Source: Periplaneta americana
Taxonomy: Eukaryota > Arthropoda > Insecta > Blattodea > Blattidae
Direction: 5' to 3'
Length of the DNA stretch: 64,000 nt
Assembly (NCBI RefSeq): GCF_040183065.1
Contig: NC_091123.1
Coordinates: forward strand, 114,724,127 to 114,788,126
Shown: piece after piece, positions 43,983-55,812 of the stretch
Layout: the number at the start of each line of letters is the position of its first letter
Numbering within the stretch: the first letter of the stretch is position 1
Translations under genes and position numbers: made by a program
The notes under the pieces: model-generated
Told to the model about the DNA's origin: nothing
The model's database searches: none
What the model saw: the letters and a program-made list of their open reading frames with translations, nothing else

Positions 43983-45274
43983 CAGGAGTCGTCATCTCAG
44001 TGCACTATTGTGCAGGCACAGTTTGCTCGCTGCTCAATTCTATCCCTTGGACATCAACTGTGCAGCAGGAGGTGGGGGGAAGGAATCGGGTGATGGCAGT
44101 GGCGTCCGTTCACTTGTTCAACCCTTTTAATCAGTCTGTAATAATTACGTATAATAAACACGGAAGAAACATATACTTAATTTATTTTAAGAGGAACTGT
44201 GTAATAAGTAGGCCTAAACCACTTTTCAGTTTAAGACAAGAAACAATGTGTATTTTTCCGTTATGTATTATAACGGTTTTGAAAGTAAATAGTTATTTTT
44301 TATATTCAAATAATTGAGAACTTACAGACCTATAGGCCTAATGCATTTTCACTATTACGAAATATTAAACAAATCGAATCCATTAGTAATATTTAAATCA
44401 TATCATCCTATTCCTTTGTTCAAGTGTCGTCAATAAAATAAAATTAATAAAATTATCCATTTTTTATCTGACACTATATATCACAAAACCAATTATTTCT
44501 TATTATGTATAACATATGAAACACAATGTGTTTAATGTCATTATCGTTTCTGTTACAAAGCTAATGGAGGCTTAAATTATTTTATTACAATGTAAATAAC
44601 AAATTATAAAATATTTTCACTGTTCCTTAGCATTGGTTTTCCTGGACTTTTAGATCACTTTTTAGTTTAAGACAACAAGCAAGTTGTACTTTTTCGTTAG
44701 GTAATGCAGCGGTTTTGAAAGCAAATAGTTTTTTTTTTTTTCATATTAAAGTAATTGAGAACTTACAGACCTATAACGCATTTTCACTGTTACAAAATAT
44801 TAAACAAATCGAATCCCTTAGTAATATTTAAATCATGTCACCCTATTCCTTTGTTTAAGTGTCGTCAATAAAATAAAATGAATTATCCATTTTTTATCTG
44901 ACACTATATATCACAAAACCAATTATTTGTTATTTTGTATAACATATAAAACGTATTGTCGTTTCTGTTACAAGATTGAAGTAGGCCTAAATTATTTTAT
45001 TACAATGTAAATAACAAATGATAAAAATTATTTTCGCCCATCATTAGCATTGATTTTCCTGGATTTTTTTATTCGTTTTTCCCTCACTAACTGGTTTATG
45101 TTAGGTGTTAATGCTCGTGTAGAACACAATCGAAGAAGGCATTGTAAATTATGGTCAGAAAGTTGGCTTCTGTGATGGGATGCGTTGGCTTGGCTCGACA
45201 CACTGCACACTACTACCTCCTCAGCCAGCGTCTCGGCTCTCCGAACTAGTATGCAGGCCAGTTGACGATGGCTG
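43983..45274. mobile_element. hAT-like non-autonomous element containing a tandem duplication
   Basis: Ends CAGGAGTCGTCATCTC and, inverted, CAGCCATCGTCAACTG agree at 12 of 16 positions. ATCTAGTA (8 bp) flanks it at 43975-43982 and 45275-45282. No transposase seen. Its interior is mostly a 436-bp tandem duplication (44220-45075). Confidence 0.7.
44220..45075. repeat. 436-bp tandem duplication
   Basis: Copies 44220-44655 and 44656-45075 share long blocks: CACTATATATCACAAAACCA, GAGAACTTACAGACCTATA, AAACAAATCGAATCC and TTATTTTATTACAATGTAAA. Divergence looks like 10-15 percent by eye, with small indels. Confidence 0.85.
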
Positions 45275-45285
45275 ATCTAGTAAAT

Positions 45286-46474
45286 CAATGGTTCCCAAAG
45301 TGTGCTCCGCGGGTCCCTGAGGATCAGCGGTTGATAATATTTAGTCAATTTTGAAATAAATAACAATACTGCCGTTTTCATACATTGCAGTATAGAGTAA
45401 TGTACGCAACTGTACTTGTGAAATTTAGTATATCGGCAAGAGTAGATGACCAGATCTCACCCTTGCGTTAGCTGGCCTTCGAGCTGTTGTAAAAAAACAC
45501 AACTTTCTTTTTCAGTTAAGGTAGTCAATTCTATTGAACATTTTCGTCTACCTGGCGAGGATGGAGAGTTATTACGTAGAGACAAGAATTCCATGCAAAT
45601 ACATGTTTCATAGGAATATAGGACATAGCTCAAACTTGGTACTTATCCATTGCATTACTTTCTGGTTCCAAATATATGTACTTTTTTCGTGCATATTTGC
45701 ATGTTTTGGCCTTTTTGGGGATAAAAACATGCGTAATGCATATTTAAACAATTTTTAGATTAATCATGCATATAATATACATTATATTCAGTTTAAATGG
45801 ATGTTTTAATGGTTTTGACCCATCAGTTTCTCGATTTTTATGTCTCTTATTTTAGCTTCAGAAATCGGAATTGAAGAAGGGAAAGAAAAAAAAATTAAAT
45901 AACAGAAAAAGGTTCATTCAAGTTTGCACTCATAACTTCTTGCGATGTAGAGAGGTCATTCTCTGCCTACAAAAACATATTGACTGACAAGAGCAGGAAC
46001 CTCAAGAAAACAATTTAGAAATTATTGTTAATTATTGTTAACTATGCAAAAAAGTATGAAATAAGAAATTCGGAACAAAAATGAAAGTGCATATTTCAAT
46101 GTATTTTTCGCCTGATCGTGCATGTTTTATAGTTTGATAGTGCATGAATGCATGCATATTTTGGGATTTTATAGTGCATGAAATTCTCGTTTCTAGACTT
46201 ATTAGTTAGTTCTTATCTGCTTGGTGTGTGTGAATGTTTGTAGTTTTTTTTTCTCTCGAGACTACTGTATGTTTATGAACTCATGGCTATGAATGGTAAT
46301 TAATGTAGTTATAGACATATTGTCGATGTTAAAATACATACAGAATATAAATATGGATGCAAATTAAATTTATATCTATATTGATCTAGCCATTAATTTA
46401 ATTTAATTTGACGATATGTGAATCTTTTTTCGAGTCGAAAGGGATCCACGATCAAAAAAGTTAGGGAACCACTG
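45286..46474 (+). mobile_element. Degraded hAT element with a second element nested inside
   Basis: Ends CAATGGTTCCCAAAG and, inverted, CAGTGGTTCCCTAAC. It is flanked by TAGTAAAT (45278-45285) and TACTAGAT (46475-46482), six of eight matching, both with central TA. The inner part, about 45576-46196, has its own ends CAAGAATTCCATGCA and, inverted, CGAGAATTTCATGCA. Confidence 0.65.
45916..46018 (+). pseudogene. hAT transposase C-terminal dimerisation remnant
   Basis: Reads SCDVERSFSAYKNILTDKSR followed by NLKKTI and a stop. The SxxVERxFSxxxxILxxKR pattern is the hallmark of the hAT C-terminal dimerisation domain. Only about 34 residues are left, with no upstream catalytic motifs recognised. 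Confidence 0.75.
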
Positions 46475-46479
46475 TACTA

Positions 46480-47092
46480 GATTATTTACACTTTGAAACG
46501 TCTTTTAGTGGGACGACAAATCCCGCCCCTGATCGAGAAAAATGGCTACCAGGATTAAAGTTCCAATTTTTTCCCTACTTTTAAATTTTCCCCCACCTTT
46601 CTGTTAACAGTTTGATTACCAATTACAGCACCCAAAGTTCTTAGGAACTTTTTATTTATATTTGTAACTTTTCACTTTTAGATTTTCTTTTATTGGTTGC
46701 ATCTGGTAATATATGTGTAATTGGTACAATCTAAAATCGACAACAAACATACTGCATATGTCTATCTTGATGAAATAAATAAAACTGCAGCCAGGAGATG
46801 AGATCGAACATCTAACTCGTACAATAGTGCACACGTCTGAGAACTATTACAACGTGACTTCTAATAACTGTATACAAGTGAAAGCAATTGAACTTTGTAT
46901 ATGGGATGATTGAAGGCACGGGAACGCCTGGAAGTACTTCCTACATCTAGTACATCTGATATGCAGTGACGCATCGTCTTCCACGTCGAGACCCTGTCTT
47001 AAATTCGGGCTATTCAGTTGGAATTTGTGATTGACAAACATGGCGTTGGATTAGTTGTACTCTCTGATAACTATCATTTGGATTGTTATCCT

Positions 47093-47141
<49 letters not shown>

Positions 47142-47940
47142 TCCTGGTGTAGACATTAAACTTGGTTCACGGTAGCTAGTGTATAGACTGGAAAAGTAAT
47201 CTACAGTTTAAATAAATTACTCTTCGAGGGCACATTTGGGTGAACATAATGAATCAATTATCTCCCGTTAGGTAAAATTGATACATAATCTTGTATTCTC
47301 AGGAGATGGCTAAAGCGTCGGATTTCCGGGGAGGTGTCAGTTGCATCCCAGTAAACATTTTGACGATTAATACGTCAGTTGCGTTCTGGGTTTTTGAAAT
47401 ATATATTTCAGTTGCGTTCACAGCTACCTGCCGGTTCAGGATGTTATGTTAACTTTTTAAAACTTAATATAGTTCAAGGACGCGTTCTGCGACAAGACAA
47501 GACAACATGACATTGTAAACTGTTTACCAAATACCAGTAATGAACTGCCATCCGCTCGGCAGGAGACCTATGGACAGGACCTTGAACTCAGCTGACATGT
47601 ACGTCTGTAGAGAGTACGTCAGCTGCATGAATCCTGTTAAACATGTTGCCACGTCTCTCACGCCAGAATATTAACAAATTTAAGCATGTATTATTATTTA
47701 ATTTCCCGAAAACGTAATAGAACACACAAATATTTATTTAAACTAATATTAACTCTTTGCTAGATATACTTACTGACGTAATTGTTTTCGTGATTTTACT
47801 AACTATGTAAGCAGTATAACACAAAATAAGGAAAGGAATATTTTTTTCTGGAAAAACTATCAAATTTTGACCTTATGTTGTATGAACATTTTTTGATCCT
47901 GTAGACCGTAACCGGAGACCGTGAAAAGGACGGCACTTAT
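46480..47940. other. No recognised gene; (TAA)n at 47097-47143
   Basis: Apart from the microsatellite, two GTCAGTTGC(A/G)T words near 47337 and 47380. No coding recognised. Confidence 0.4.
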
Positions 47941-47944
47941 ACCC

Positions 47945-48650
47945 CTTACACCCTGTATACACAGATGGGACTTTTAAAAGCTGTACATAATTGTTCCATC
48001 AATTGTTTACCGTAATGGAATTTTTAATAATTTACATATACCACTAGTTTTCATTCTACTTCCTGACAAAAAGAGGAAGAGTTACGAAGAAGCTCTTAGT
48101 TACATAATCAGTGCTTGTGAAAAAATCCATCTGAAATTTTCTCTCTCGCTAGTGTAATACATAGAATTATCTATTCACCTTGCAATAATAACAATTCTTC
48201 CAAGGACAGAAATAAAAGGATGTCGTTTTCATGTCGGACAGTGTTGGTGGCGTAAGACACAGAACCTCGGACTTTTGAAAGAATACCGCTCAAACAATTC
48301 CGAAGTTGGACAGTATTTAAGATAATTGTTTGTTTTGACCTTCTTGGACCCTACCGCCATCGACGAGGCATTCACACATTACATAATGCCTTCTCAGCCA
48401 CAAGACCTCCGAGTTGAACAATTTTATGGATTACATCTTCGAAACGTAGACCTATATAGCTCCGGATTCCACTTTTCCTTAAGTAGTATGGGCAGAATTT
48501 TGCAGCAACAAAAATGATAACGACTAATGGCTGCGAGGCATTTCATTCAAAATGTAAGTCTATTTTATACTGCTCACCGAAACATTTACAGTTGTATAGA
48601 AGTTTGGAAAGTAATACAAAACGAAACATACTTAAAACTACGTATTGATA
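47945..48650 (+). pseudogene. Second MULE transposase remnant
   Basis: YTDGTFKSC begins the catalytic region. LPDKKRKSYEEALSYIISAC follows in another frame, then GCRFHVGQCWWRKTQNLGLL, KEYRSNNSEVGQYL, a stop, and LTFLDPTAIDEAFTHYIM. NGCEAFHSKCKSILYCSPKH ends the recognisable part. The order equals that of the remnant at 974-2107, and here the CxSFHS block missing there is kept. At least three frame changes and stops. Direct TTTATGGTGAAAATG copies downstream (about 48779, 48819) may be terminal repeat remnants. Confidence 0.75.
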
Positions 48651-49299
48651 GAGCTCTGTAATAAACAGACAAGGAGGGAGAAATAATCTTTTATTTGATT
48701 GATTTGCAGCAAAGTCATATAACAAGATTGGATTTCATCCGGAATCTGTTAGTTAGGTTTCAACCAAAACGATTATAGTTTTATGGTGAAAATGCAACTC
48801 ATGAATTTTAATACATTTTATGGTGAAAAATGACACTACCAACATTGCATGGTGAAGATGCCACAAACAACATTTTTAACCTACTTTATCGGTAACATTT
48901 TAATTGGTGATGTTACAGCCAGTCCTAAGTCTATAAAATGGGAAGGGAAGTGTTGTTTGTGTCAGGGACGCAACGACCTATTACTCAAAAAATATAGGGA
49001 TGTAACTGACGTATAAACTGCGGACAGCAATCGCCTGTTCCTGGGATTTCCAAGCTGGGAAAACGAGTTCAAATTCCAATGAGTTTAATATTGGAACCTT
49101 CTAAAATCATGACTTCGAAACTCTCACACCTTTCAGTGATAGGTACCGTAAAGGAAGATGTTTAACACAAAATATTTACTGCCAGTAAGGAATCATAAGT
49201 TATAACGGCTTTCAAATATTGCTTAAAACCCTTACTTAAATAAACATATTATGCTGTAGACACATGCGAGATCCATGATGCTTTACTTCATCCATTAGG

Positions 49300-49695
49300 A
49301 CTATGGACTATCAACATTTTTGTTTTCGACATTTTTATCATACTGGATTACCAGTAGTGTGTGACAGGGGTGTATGGAGGAAAAGGTATAACCAAGAATT
49401 GTATTCTCTTTATGAAGATGTCTCTAAATACATAATGTTAACCAGATGGGCAGGACACCTGATAAGGAAGGAAGAGGCAGAGATCCCAAAGAGAGTAATG
49501 CTAATACAGCCGGATGGGACAAGAAGGAAAGGAAGGCCGAGATCGAGATGGATTGATGGAGAGGATGGTGATGCGAGAGCTCTTGGGGTGAGAAATTGGA
49601 GGATGGTAGCTTTGGATCGCGATGGCTGGAGACGAGTCTTTGAGGAAGCCAAGACTCAGCAATGAGTTGTAGATCTACTAATGATGATGTATTAC
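49300..49695 (+). pseudogene. LINE J ORF2 C-terminal fragment
   Basis: The ORF 49303-49665 gives VWRKRYNQELYSLYEDVSKY, then LTRWAGHLIRKEE, PDGTRRKGRPRSRWIDG, LGVRNWRMVALDRDGWRRVF and EEAKTQQ-stop. RWAGHxxR plus GRPxxRWxDG and a final DRxxWRxxxEEAKT is the standard C-terminus of a common insect LINE group. The region upstream of VWRKRY is unrelated, so the copy is 5'-truncated. It ends near ATGATGATG at about 49680-49692. Confidence 0.75.
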
Positions 49696-49870
49696 CATTT
49701 ACCGTGAGTGTGAGGATTTTGACAAATGTAATATCTCATTTATTAGTAACTAAGTAAATTAATGATTGTTTTAAAAATAATTTTTACTCTTAAGATTTTC
49801 TTTTCTTTTTTCTAGACTGAAATTGGTAGGTATTTGCCATTTTTGGGGGTAATTTGAACTCCATAAATTA

Positions 49871-50225
49871 TCCACCGCTGTTGACTAACGGTTAGCACGT
49901 CTGACCGTGAAAGGAGCGGGCTCGGGTTCATATCTTATTTAGGACAAGTTACCTGGTTGGGTTTTTTCCGGAGTTTTCCCTCAACCAATTGAAGTAGAAT
50001 TGTTGGGTAACTTTCTGCGTTGGATCCTGGACTCATTTCGTCATCATTAATGCAATATCATCCATACCATAGCCCACGTTAAGTTCATGGTGCGGCGTGC
50101 TATATTTGTACAAGAATCCGGCCGTTCGGCTACACAATCATTCACAGAATAGGAGTGGTAAGCACAATAAACCTCGGGCTGTATTGTAACCCTTCGGGTC
50201 CCTCCTCCGTACAAGAGAAAAAAAG
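49871..50225 (+). repeat. SINE K, SINE A-like 5' half with a different 3' body
   Basis: Its front matches SINE A (CTAACGGTTAGCACGTCTG, CAAGTTACCTGGTTGGG, GTTGGGTAACTTTC). The 3' part is distinct (GGTGCGGCGTGCTATATTTG, CGGCCGTTCGGCTACACAAT, CCTTCGGGTCCCTCCTCCG) and ends in A7. TCCATAAATTA flanks it at 49860-49870 and 50226-50236. Confidence 0.85.
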
Positions 50226-50239
50226 TCCATAAATTAAGC

Positions 50240-52215
50240 ATATTATAGAAGGATTTTCGTCGGTTGAGTTTAAAATGATGTAAGTGTACAAGAATTTCAA
50301 GATATGAGATTCAGGTATCCAGTGTGTTATGGGTGCCCACTGGTCATGTTCTAACGGCAGTATTTTACCGTAGGAAAATCGCTGCGCTGCTGACGTATCT
50401 ACTTTAATTATCACTTATTGGAAATAATAAAATTGTACATACCATTACATCAGACAGTGGAAGTGTTCATCCTCTGCTTTTAAACATAGGCCTATAGGCT
50501 ACGTCAGTGTTGTTGAAAAGTGCGGGAAACTGTATGAAGTTCTTTTTACTTTCGGTACCCAAGTTTTTTCTCTGTTAAAGCAAGATTGGGCCTTTGTCTT
50601 GTATACTTTATGTCAAGTATGTCTAGCTAAAAAAATACCATGTGTTGGGACTTTTCACTAACTAAGAATTGTTTATGACAATGAACGTGTATTCCGGTAT
50701 ATTTACGACGAAATTTCTACTTGCAGGATTTGTAAGAATATTTTCTTTACATAACTTCCGTAAATGAATATTAGTTATTCTGAATTACATCGAATTGTCA
50801 TCATATTTCACAGTCATGCACAGTTCAAAAACATGTTAAAGTAGCACTGCACTCACAACTCAACTGCACACGAAACCGGTTATCAGGTAGCATGACTTGC
50901 GGCGGACAACCATGAATACGTCGGGAACACATTTTGACTACTGTACGACCGAGTGAGTAGGGTCGTATCTCGTTTTCCCTGCCCGTTTCTGCTGGCCTCT
51001 GTAAAGGCTAATGGCTAGGGTGTTAGGCTCTTTCTGAAAATATTTGCTGTACGGAATTGGAAGTCTACGAAATATTATACGACTGTTTAAAATAGTTTAA
51101 AGAAAAGGGCTGCGTGAAGTAAGTAACTGTCACGTAACTTCCCCCATTTCGCCGACCGTGCGACAGTAGTTTCGACTCTTTCCAATCTACCTAACTGGCG
51201 GACAAGCGATATTAAAACATTTTAACATTTTTTTGAGCTTGGAGTAGGGCAAATAATATCATTTTATTGAAAAGGGATCTATTCATGTTCGAGATATTGC
51301 TTTTCGAGATATGCATTGAAATAATTATATACAATTAATATACCTCATTAAGGGATGTTCTGCTGAAGACGTTTGGGTTTTAATGTAATTCATCAATGCA
51401 TGTTTATCGCATTCAGCTTTACACTTGTGTTTGAGATGTCTGGTATACTAGGCCTAAGTTTAAGTTAAGACTTTTTTCTTATCTAATTCTTTGTTCGAAT
51501 TAAAATATTTATTTTTCTTGATTTACTTTTCACCTTTGTTTCAGGCTACTGAGAATAACACCACACTTTGAACAACACACACTGGGCATATTTTATAGTT
51601 GCACACTATACAATGTATCCAACTAGACGTTTTCGGACATGGGTCCCTATTCAACAATTACTTATCATTGAACACTCTATAATATTCCGAAATTCACGAT
51701 ATTTTACACATCCTGTGTATTTTAACTAGTTTTTATTTCATCTGGAATCTATGGAGGAATGCTAAAGAATAGTTAAGTAATGAAAACAGCGAAAAAAATT
51801 GTAAGTTACAGTTTAGCATTGTTTCATTTGAATTCTTAGATCGTTATTCTGTACCCTTTGTAGTAAAGAATGTCTGAAAAAAATTAAAACACGTCCAATA
51901 AAAAACATTATACCGCAATTAGATAAAATTTTCTTTTCTTTACCGACATTAGTAGCAACTGAAATCGTTTTATAGGCATGTCGATTGTATCTTAAAATAT
52001 AAAGTAGAAATTACTGGGCAAATGTGTAGAATTCTCATATATTTTACTATCTCAGTAATAGCTCTTAGTGGTTTATTGCTTTCGCCTGTGTGCCAATGTA
52101 CGTTTAACAATGCCTACAGTAGTGTTTTGTACAGTTCTCGTCCGCTTGCACCATGTTGTCTGGTATGACAGTCATTTTTCTCAAATAGCGACCTTAACTG
52201 CTTTAATTTCCATAT
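50240..52215. other. No recognised feature
   Basis: Nearly 2 kb without ORFs, TIRs or SINE promoters that I can identify. Confidence 0.4.
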
Positions 52216-52220
52216 ATTTC

Positions 52221-52934
52221 TTAAGGGGTTAGGTACAGCTTACAGCATGAAAATTTTGGAAATATTCAACATTTTTTCCTCCATTACTGTATCTTGTACA
52301 ATAATGAAAATTAGTATGTATAAAACCTGTCCTGCTATATGAAAAAACATATTTTTACCACTTAAAAAAATTATTTACATTTTATTTTTCGAAATTGAGT
52401 TCACTGTGCAATGATGAAGCGTTTCCCACATAATTCAAAAACTATCCAACATTCTGTGATGAAATGTTTTGTGTGTATTTATACATGTCATATCTACAAT
52501 ATGATGCAAGATCACTTTTCTACCTTTGATAGATTGTCTGATAAAAAATAAATTATTTAAAAAATGATCAAATACCAGTATTTTATTCTAACACAAAAAA
52601 ATATTTGTTAAGGAATATGGTTGAAAGAGCATGATATTGTAAACACGAGTTTCAGCAATAAAATGAAAGAGAAAGAACATGAAAAAGTTAACAATTTTAT
52701 GATTTACTGTATGAGGAAAACGCTTCATCACTGCACAATAAACTGCCAACATATTGAATTTTGAAAAAAAAAAAATACTTTTTTAAATCGTAAAAATATT
52801 TCTTCATATAGCTGAAGGACAGTGTTTTAACATACTAATTTTTATTATTGTACAACATATCTACAGTAATGGAGGAAAAAATTGTTGAATATTTCCAAAA
52901 ATTTTACTGCTGTAAGCTGTACCTAACCCCTTAA
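52221..52934. mobile_element. 714-bp TTAA-flanked foldback element
   Basis: It starts TTAAGGGGTTAGGTACAGC and ends with the inverse, GCTGTACCTAACCCCTTAA. The arms extend about 215 bases each with high similarity (for example CATTACTGTA..TTGTACAATAATGAAAATTAGTATG against its inverse). TTAA at both ends fits piggyBac-type target choice; no transposase is present. Confidence 0.8.
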
Positions 52935-53034
52935 GGAGGGAGTACACCTTTCGCTAATATAATTTTACTACAATTCAACATTTTTCGTCATAATCGATAG
53001 ACCCTTTGAAAATAAAAATTGGCATACTTAATAT

Positions 53035-53300
53035 TCAATAGTGTCCTGCAATGTTGGAACATGAGGCAACCAAGACATTAAATAAATTTGTCATATTTCA
53101 TATGAAAAAATAATCACAAGAACTGTGTTAAAATCCTTAAACGATTAAAACATGAATGGAAGACAGCGAAAAATGTTATAAAATAGTGGAACAGACACGA
53201 CAGGCCGTCTTCTGCAGAGCGAACATCGGCGAATATCGAACTTCATCATACTCGACAACTCGAACCGAACACAGGACCTGTAATGCACAACGCTAATGTG
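53035..53300 (+). repeat. R290 repeat, copy 2
   Basis: GTCCTGCAATGTTGGAACAT, CAACCAAGACATTAAA, CTTAAACGATTAAAACATGA, GACACGACAGGCCGTCTTCT and GCGAACATCGGCGAATATCG match the other copies. Confidence 0.7.
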
Positions 53301-53744
53301 CACTGTATGTACATCAATAAAAAAATTTAATTGAATCTGAAGACATAATAGTTACGATTTTTTTAATTAAGAAAACTTATTGAGTATTTTTGTTCAGCAG
53401 GCGAGCTTTTAACTGATAGCTGAAAAGTACTTAAGGTATTTTAATTAAATTTTGCATGCATGTGCACTTCTCCAATATAACTAACATAGTCCAAAATCTT
53501 TAATGTAGAATGCATAGTTTATTTCTTTTAAATAATGTTCATTTCATAATACGTTTTTACAAAATATTGATTACTATTATTTTTTCCGTTCTATTATCCT
53601 CAGTAACTCCCTACGCCAGGCAACTAATGTCTGTCCTTCAGACCATTGACGGAGCAGCCTTTCCTCGACATCCGTTCAGAGTACCAACCTTGCGGAGAAA
53701 AAGTCGCTCAGTTCATCCAACTTGGTTATAAGAACTTATCAATT

Positions 53745-54110
53745 GAGATAATGCAGATAGGGCTCACGTGACGAGTCCAGATTCATTTTTCGGCCCAATT
53801 GGCAGGCGTATCAGAATTTTACGTCATCCTGGATCAGCAGCAAGAATTCATTATATTCAAGGAGTGCACAGCTAAAGATGTGGTTAGTCATTGTTTGAAC
53901 AGAAACAATGCACAGAAAAACAGAGCTCATGCTGATGCCCTGGGAGAACATTTCGTGTTTATGCATAGTAACATCCCGTACTGCTCAAACGATTTGTGAG
54001 TGATTTCAGCAGGAAGAGATTTATTCATTACTTTGGCCTGCTCAGTCACCGGACGTTAATCCTATAGAACTTGTATGTGAAAATTGTGAGGGCTGTAACT
54101 TCGTACATGG
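53745..54110 (+). pseudogene. Tc1-like transposase remnant
   Basis: DESRFIFRP at about 53773 is the region of the first catalytic Asp. ADALGEHFVFMHSN follows, where the second Asp of the usual MxDN motif is lost. In another frame, QQEEIYSLLWPAQSPDVNPI and EL contain the final catalytic Glu. This is the DDE order of Tc1 transposases. Stops and frame changes abolish function; no TIR found. Confidence 0.7.
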
Positions 54111-54791
54111 AGATTGACCATTGGACCATCGGATACTTTCAAACTGTTGTAATTCGGATAATAATATTCTTCAAGAAGATATTGATCATCTGATTTTCAG
54201 CATATCGAGGTGATGTCTAACAATATTAAATGCTCGAGGGGAACATATCTGCTCGTTATTAAAAACTTATATTCTTTTAAATCTTTACGATGTTATTTAT
54301 TTTCTTTTTTATGTTTCTTTAATTCTATTCAACTTGCAACCATTTCAGTTGGTCTAGTGTTTAGTTTTCAATGTTAAAATTAGGTGAAGCGGAATTCTCG
54401 TCACCGGAACTCTCGTCACTGCAATTTTTAACACCCGAGGTTTGGTCGCTTCTACTTTTTGGTCACCCGATGTTTTGGTCACCAGTACACATTTTCTTAA
54501 AATAGTAATTTATTTTTACAAGTAAAATATCCATAGGTACACTGTATAAAAATGTTAATGTGATTAATGTTTCAAAATTGCCATACTGTGTCCTTTCTGT
54601 TTCACTCTGCATTAACTACAGGACAGAATATAAGGAAGGATGAGGCTTTTTCATAAGTGTGTTCAAAAGCCTATGCCACGTCTCACATGTATGGTTCGAG
54701 GAAGATTCTCTCTAGTCCTTATTCAGGGTGTATCTATATATGTGTCCATAAATGTGAGGGCGTATTCCTGACACCAAAACATAACAAAAAG

Positions 54792-55268
54792 TTCATATGA
54801 ACATGGGTCCGGAAACCCTTCGTTAGGGAGTTATGAAAGGAATTTCCTATAGTGACCCCTGATTATGTAATTCACCTCAAACTTACATTTTACCCATTTT
54901 CTTCATTACAGTTGGGCATGACATTTATTTTGTTTTATCTGATTGCCTTTTGTTCTGTTTTGTGTTATTCACAGTAACATTCATCACATCACAAGATGTA
55001 TTCTGTAAGAGAAATGGCGGATATGCACTACATTTATGGCCTAGCCGATGAGAATAGGGTAGCAAATTTGATCAAATCCGTAACACCCCAGGACATTTGC
55101 ACAGAGTACAGCAAAGCATGGAACGCAGGCTCAGGGCATGCATCGAAGCAGGAGGGGGTTACTTTGAGCAATTTTTGTAAATATGTGTTGTTAAATGTAA
55201 CATATGCACCATTACCAATAAACCAATAACTCCCTAACGAAGGATTTGCGGACCCATGTTCATATGAA
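54792..55268 (+). mobile_element. 477-bp TIR element encoding a DUF4817-like peptide
   Basis: Its TIRs start TTCATATGAACATGGGTCCG at both ends (inverted at 55268) and continue to AGGGAGTTAT about 45 bases in. It sits inside the 54384-55859 element. No clear target duplication. Confidence 0.8.
54996..55229 (+). CDS. Truncated DUF4817-like DNA-binding protein
   Basis: 77 residues starting MYSVREMADMHYIYGLADEN, close to the start I remember for insect DUF4817 helix-turn-helix proteins (M-x-x-V-x-E-x-ADMHxxYG), which are TE-associated. After about residue 25 the expected RRxP segment is not present. SKAWNAGSGHASKQEGVTLS has no match I can name. It ends inside the right TIR. It may be a degenerate N-terminal domain; function as a transposase is not supported. 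Confidence 0.5.
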   Translation: MYSVREMADMHYIYGLADENRVANLIKSVTPQDICTEYSKAWNAGSGHASKQEGVTLSNFCKYVLLNVTYAPLPINQ

Positions 55269-55363
55269 TAATAACAAAGAAACGTTATTGTGACCAGTAA
55301 CGAAAATTAATCGGTGACTCTAAGTCCGGTGACGAAAATTTAATCGTTAACGAAGTAGTACCA

Positions 55364-55812
55364 CAGTCTAGTATATACAGTCACGAAGCTTGAGTTGTGA
55401 GGGTACTAGGAACAATAGACTGAACCACCGGCTTGGCTCAGTCGGTTAAGGCTCTTGCCTGCCGGTTTGAAGTTGCGCTCGGGCGCGGGTTCGATCCCCG
55501 CTTGGACTGATTATCTGGTTGGGGTTTTTTCCGAGGTTTTCCCCAACTGTTAGGTAAATTCCAGATAATCTATGGCGAATCCTCGGCCTCATCTCTCCAA
55601 ATATCTTCTCGCTATCACCAATCTCATCGATGCTAAATATCCTCATAGTTGATACAGCGTCGTTAAATAACCAACTAAAAAAACAATAGCCTGTGCCGGT
55701 ACTATTTCGCATTGTCTGTAATGAGGTGATAGTAGCGATCCTAGTGGCTGGCAACTATCTATGGGTACGTATTTACTACGTATTGATCTTCGTGACTATA
55801 TATATTAGACTG
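55364..55812. mobile_element. MITE with CAGTCTA TIRs, split by SINE B2
   Basis: Left end CAGTCTAGTATATACAGTCA and right end, inverted, CAGTCTAATATATATAGTCA, both continuing CGAAG. Without the SINE it is about 180 bases long. Superfamily unclear. Confidence 0.75.
55423..55681 (+). repeat. SINE B copy 2
   Basis: Head GGCTTGGCTCAGTCGGTTAA, B-box GGGTTCGATCCCCGC, tail TTGATACAGCGTCGTTAAAT. AACAATAGACTG (55411-55422) and AACAATAGCCTG (55682-55693) flank it, 11 of 12 matching. Confidence 0.9.
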
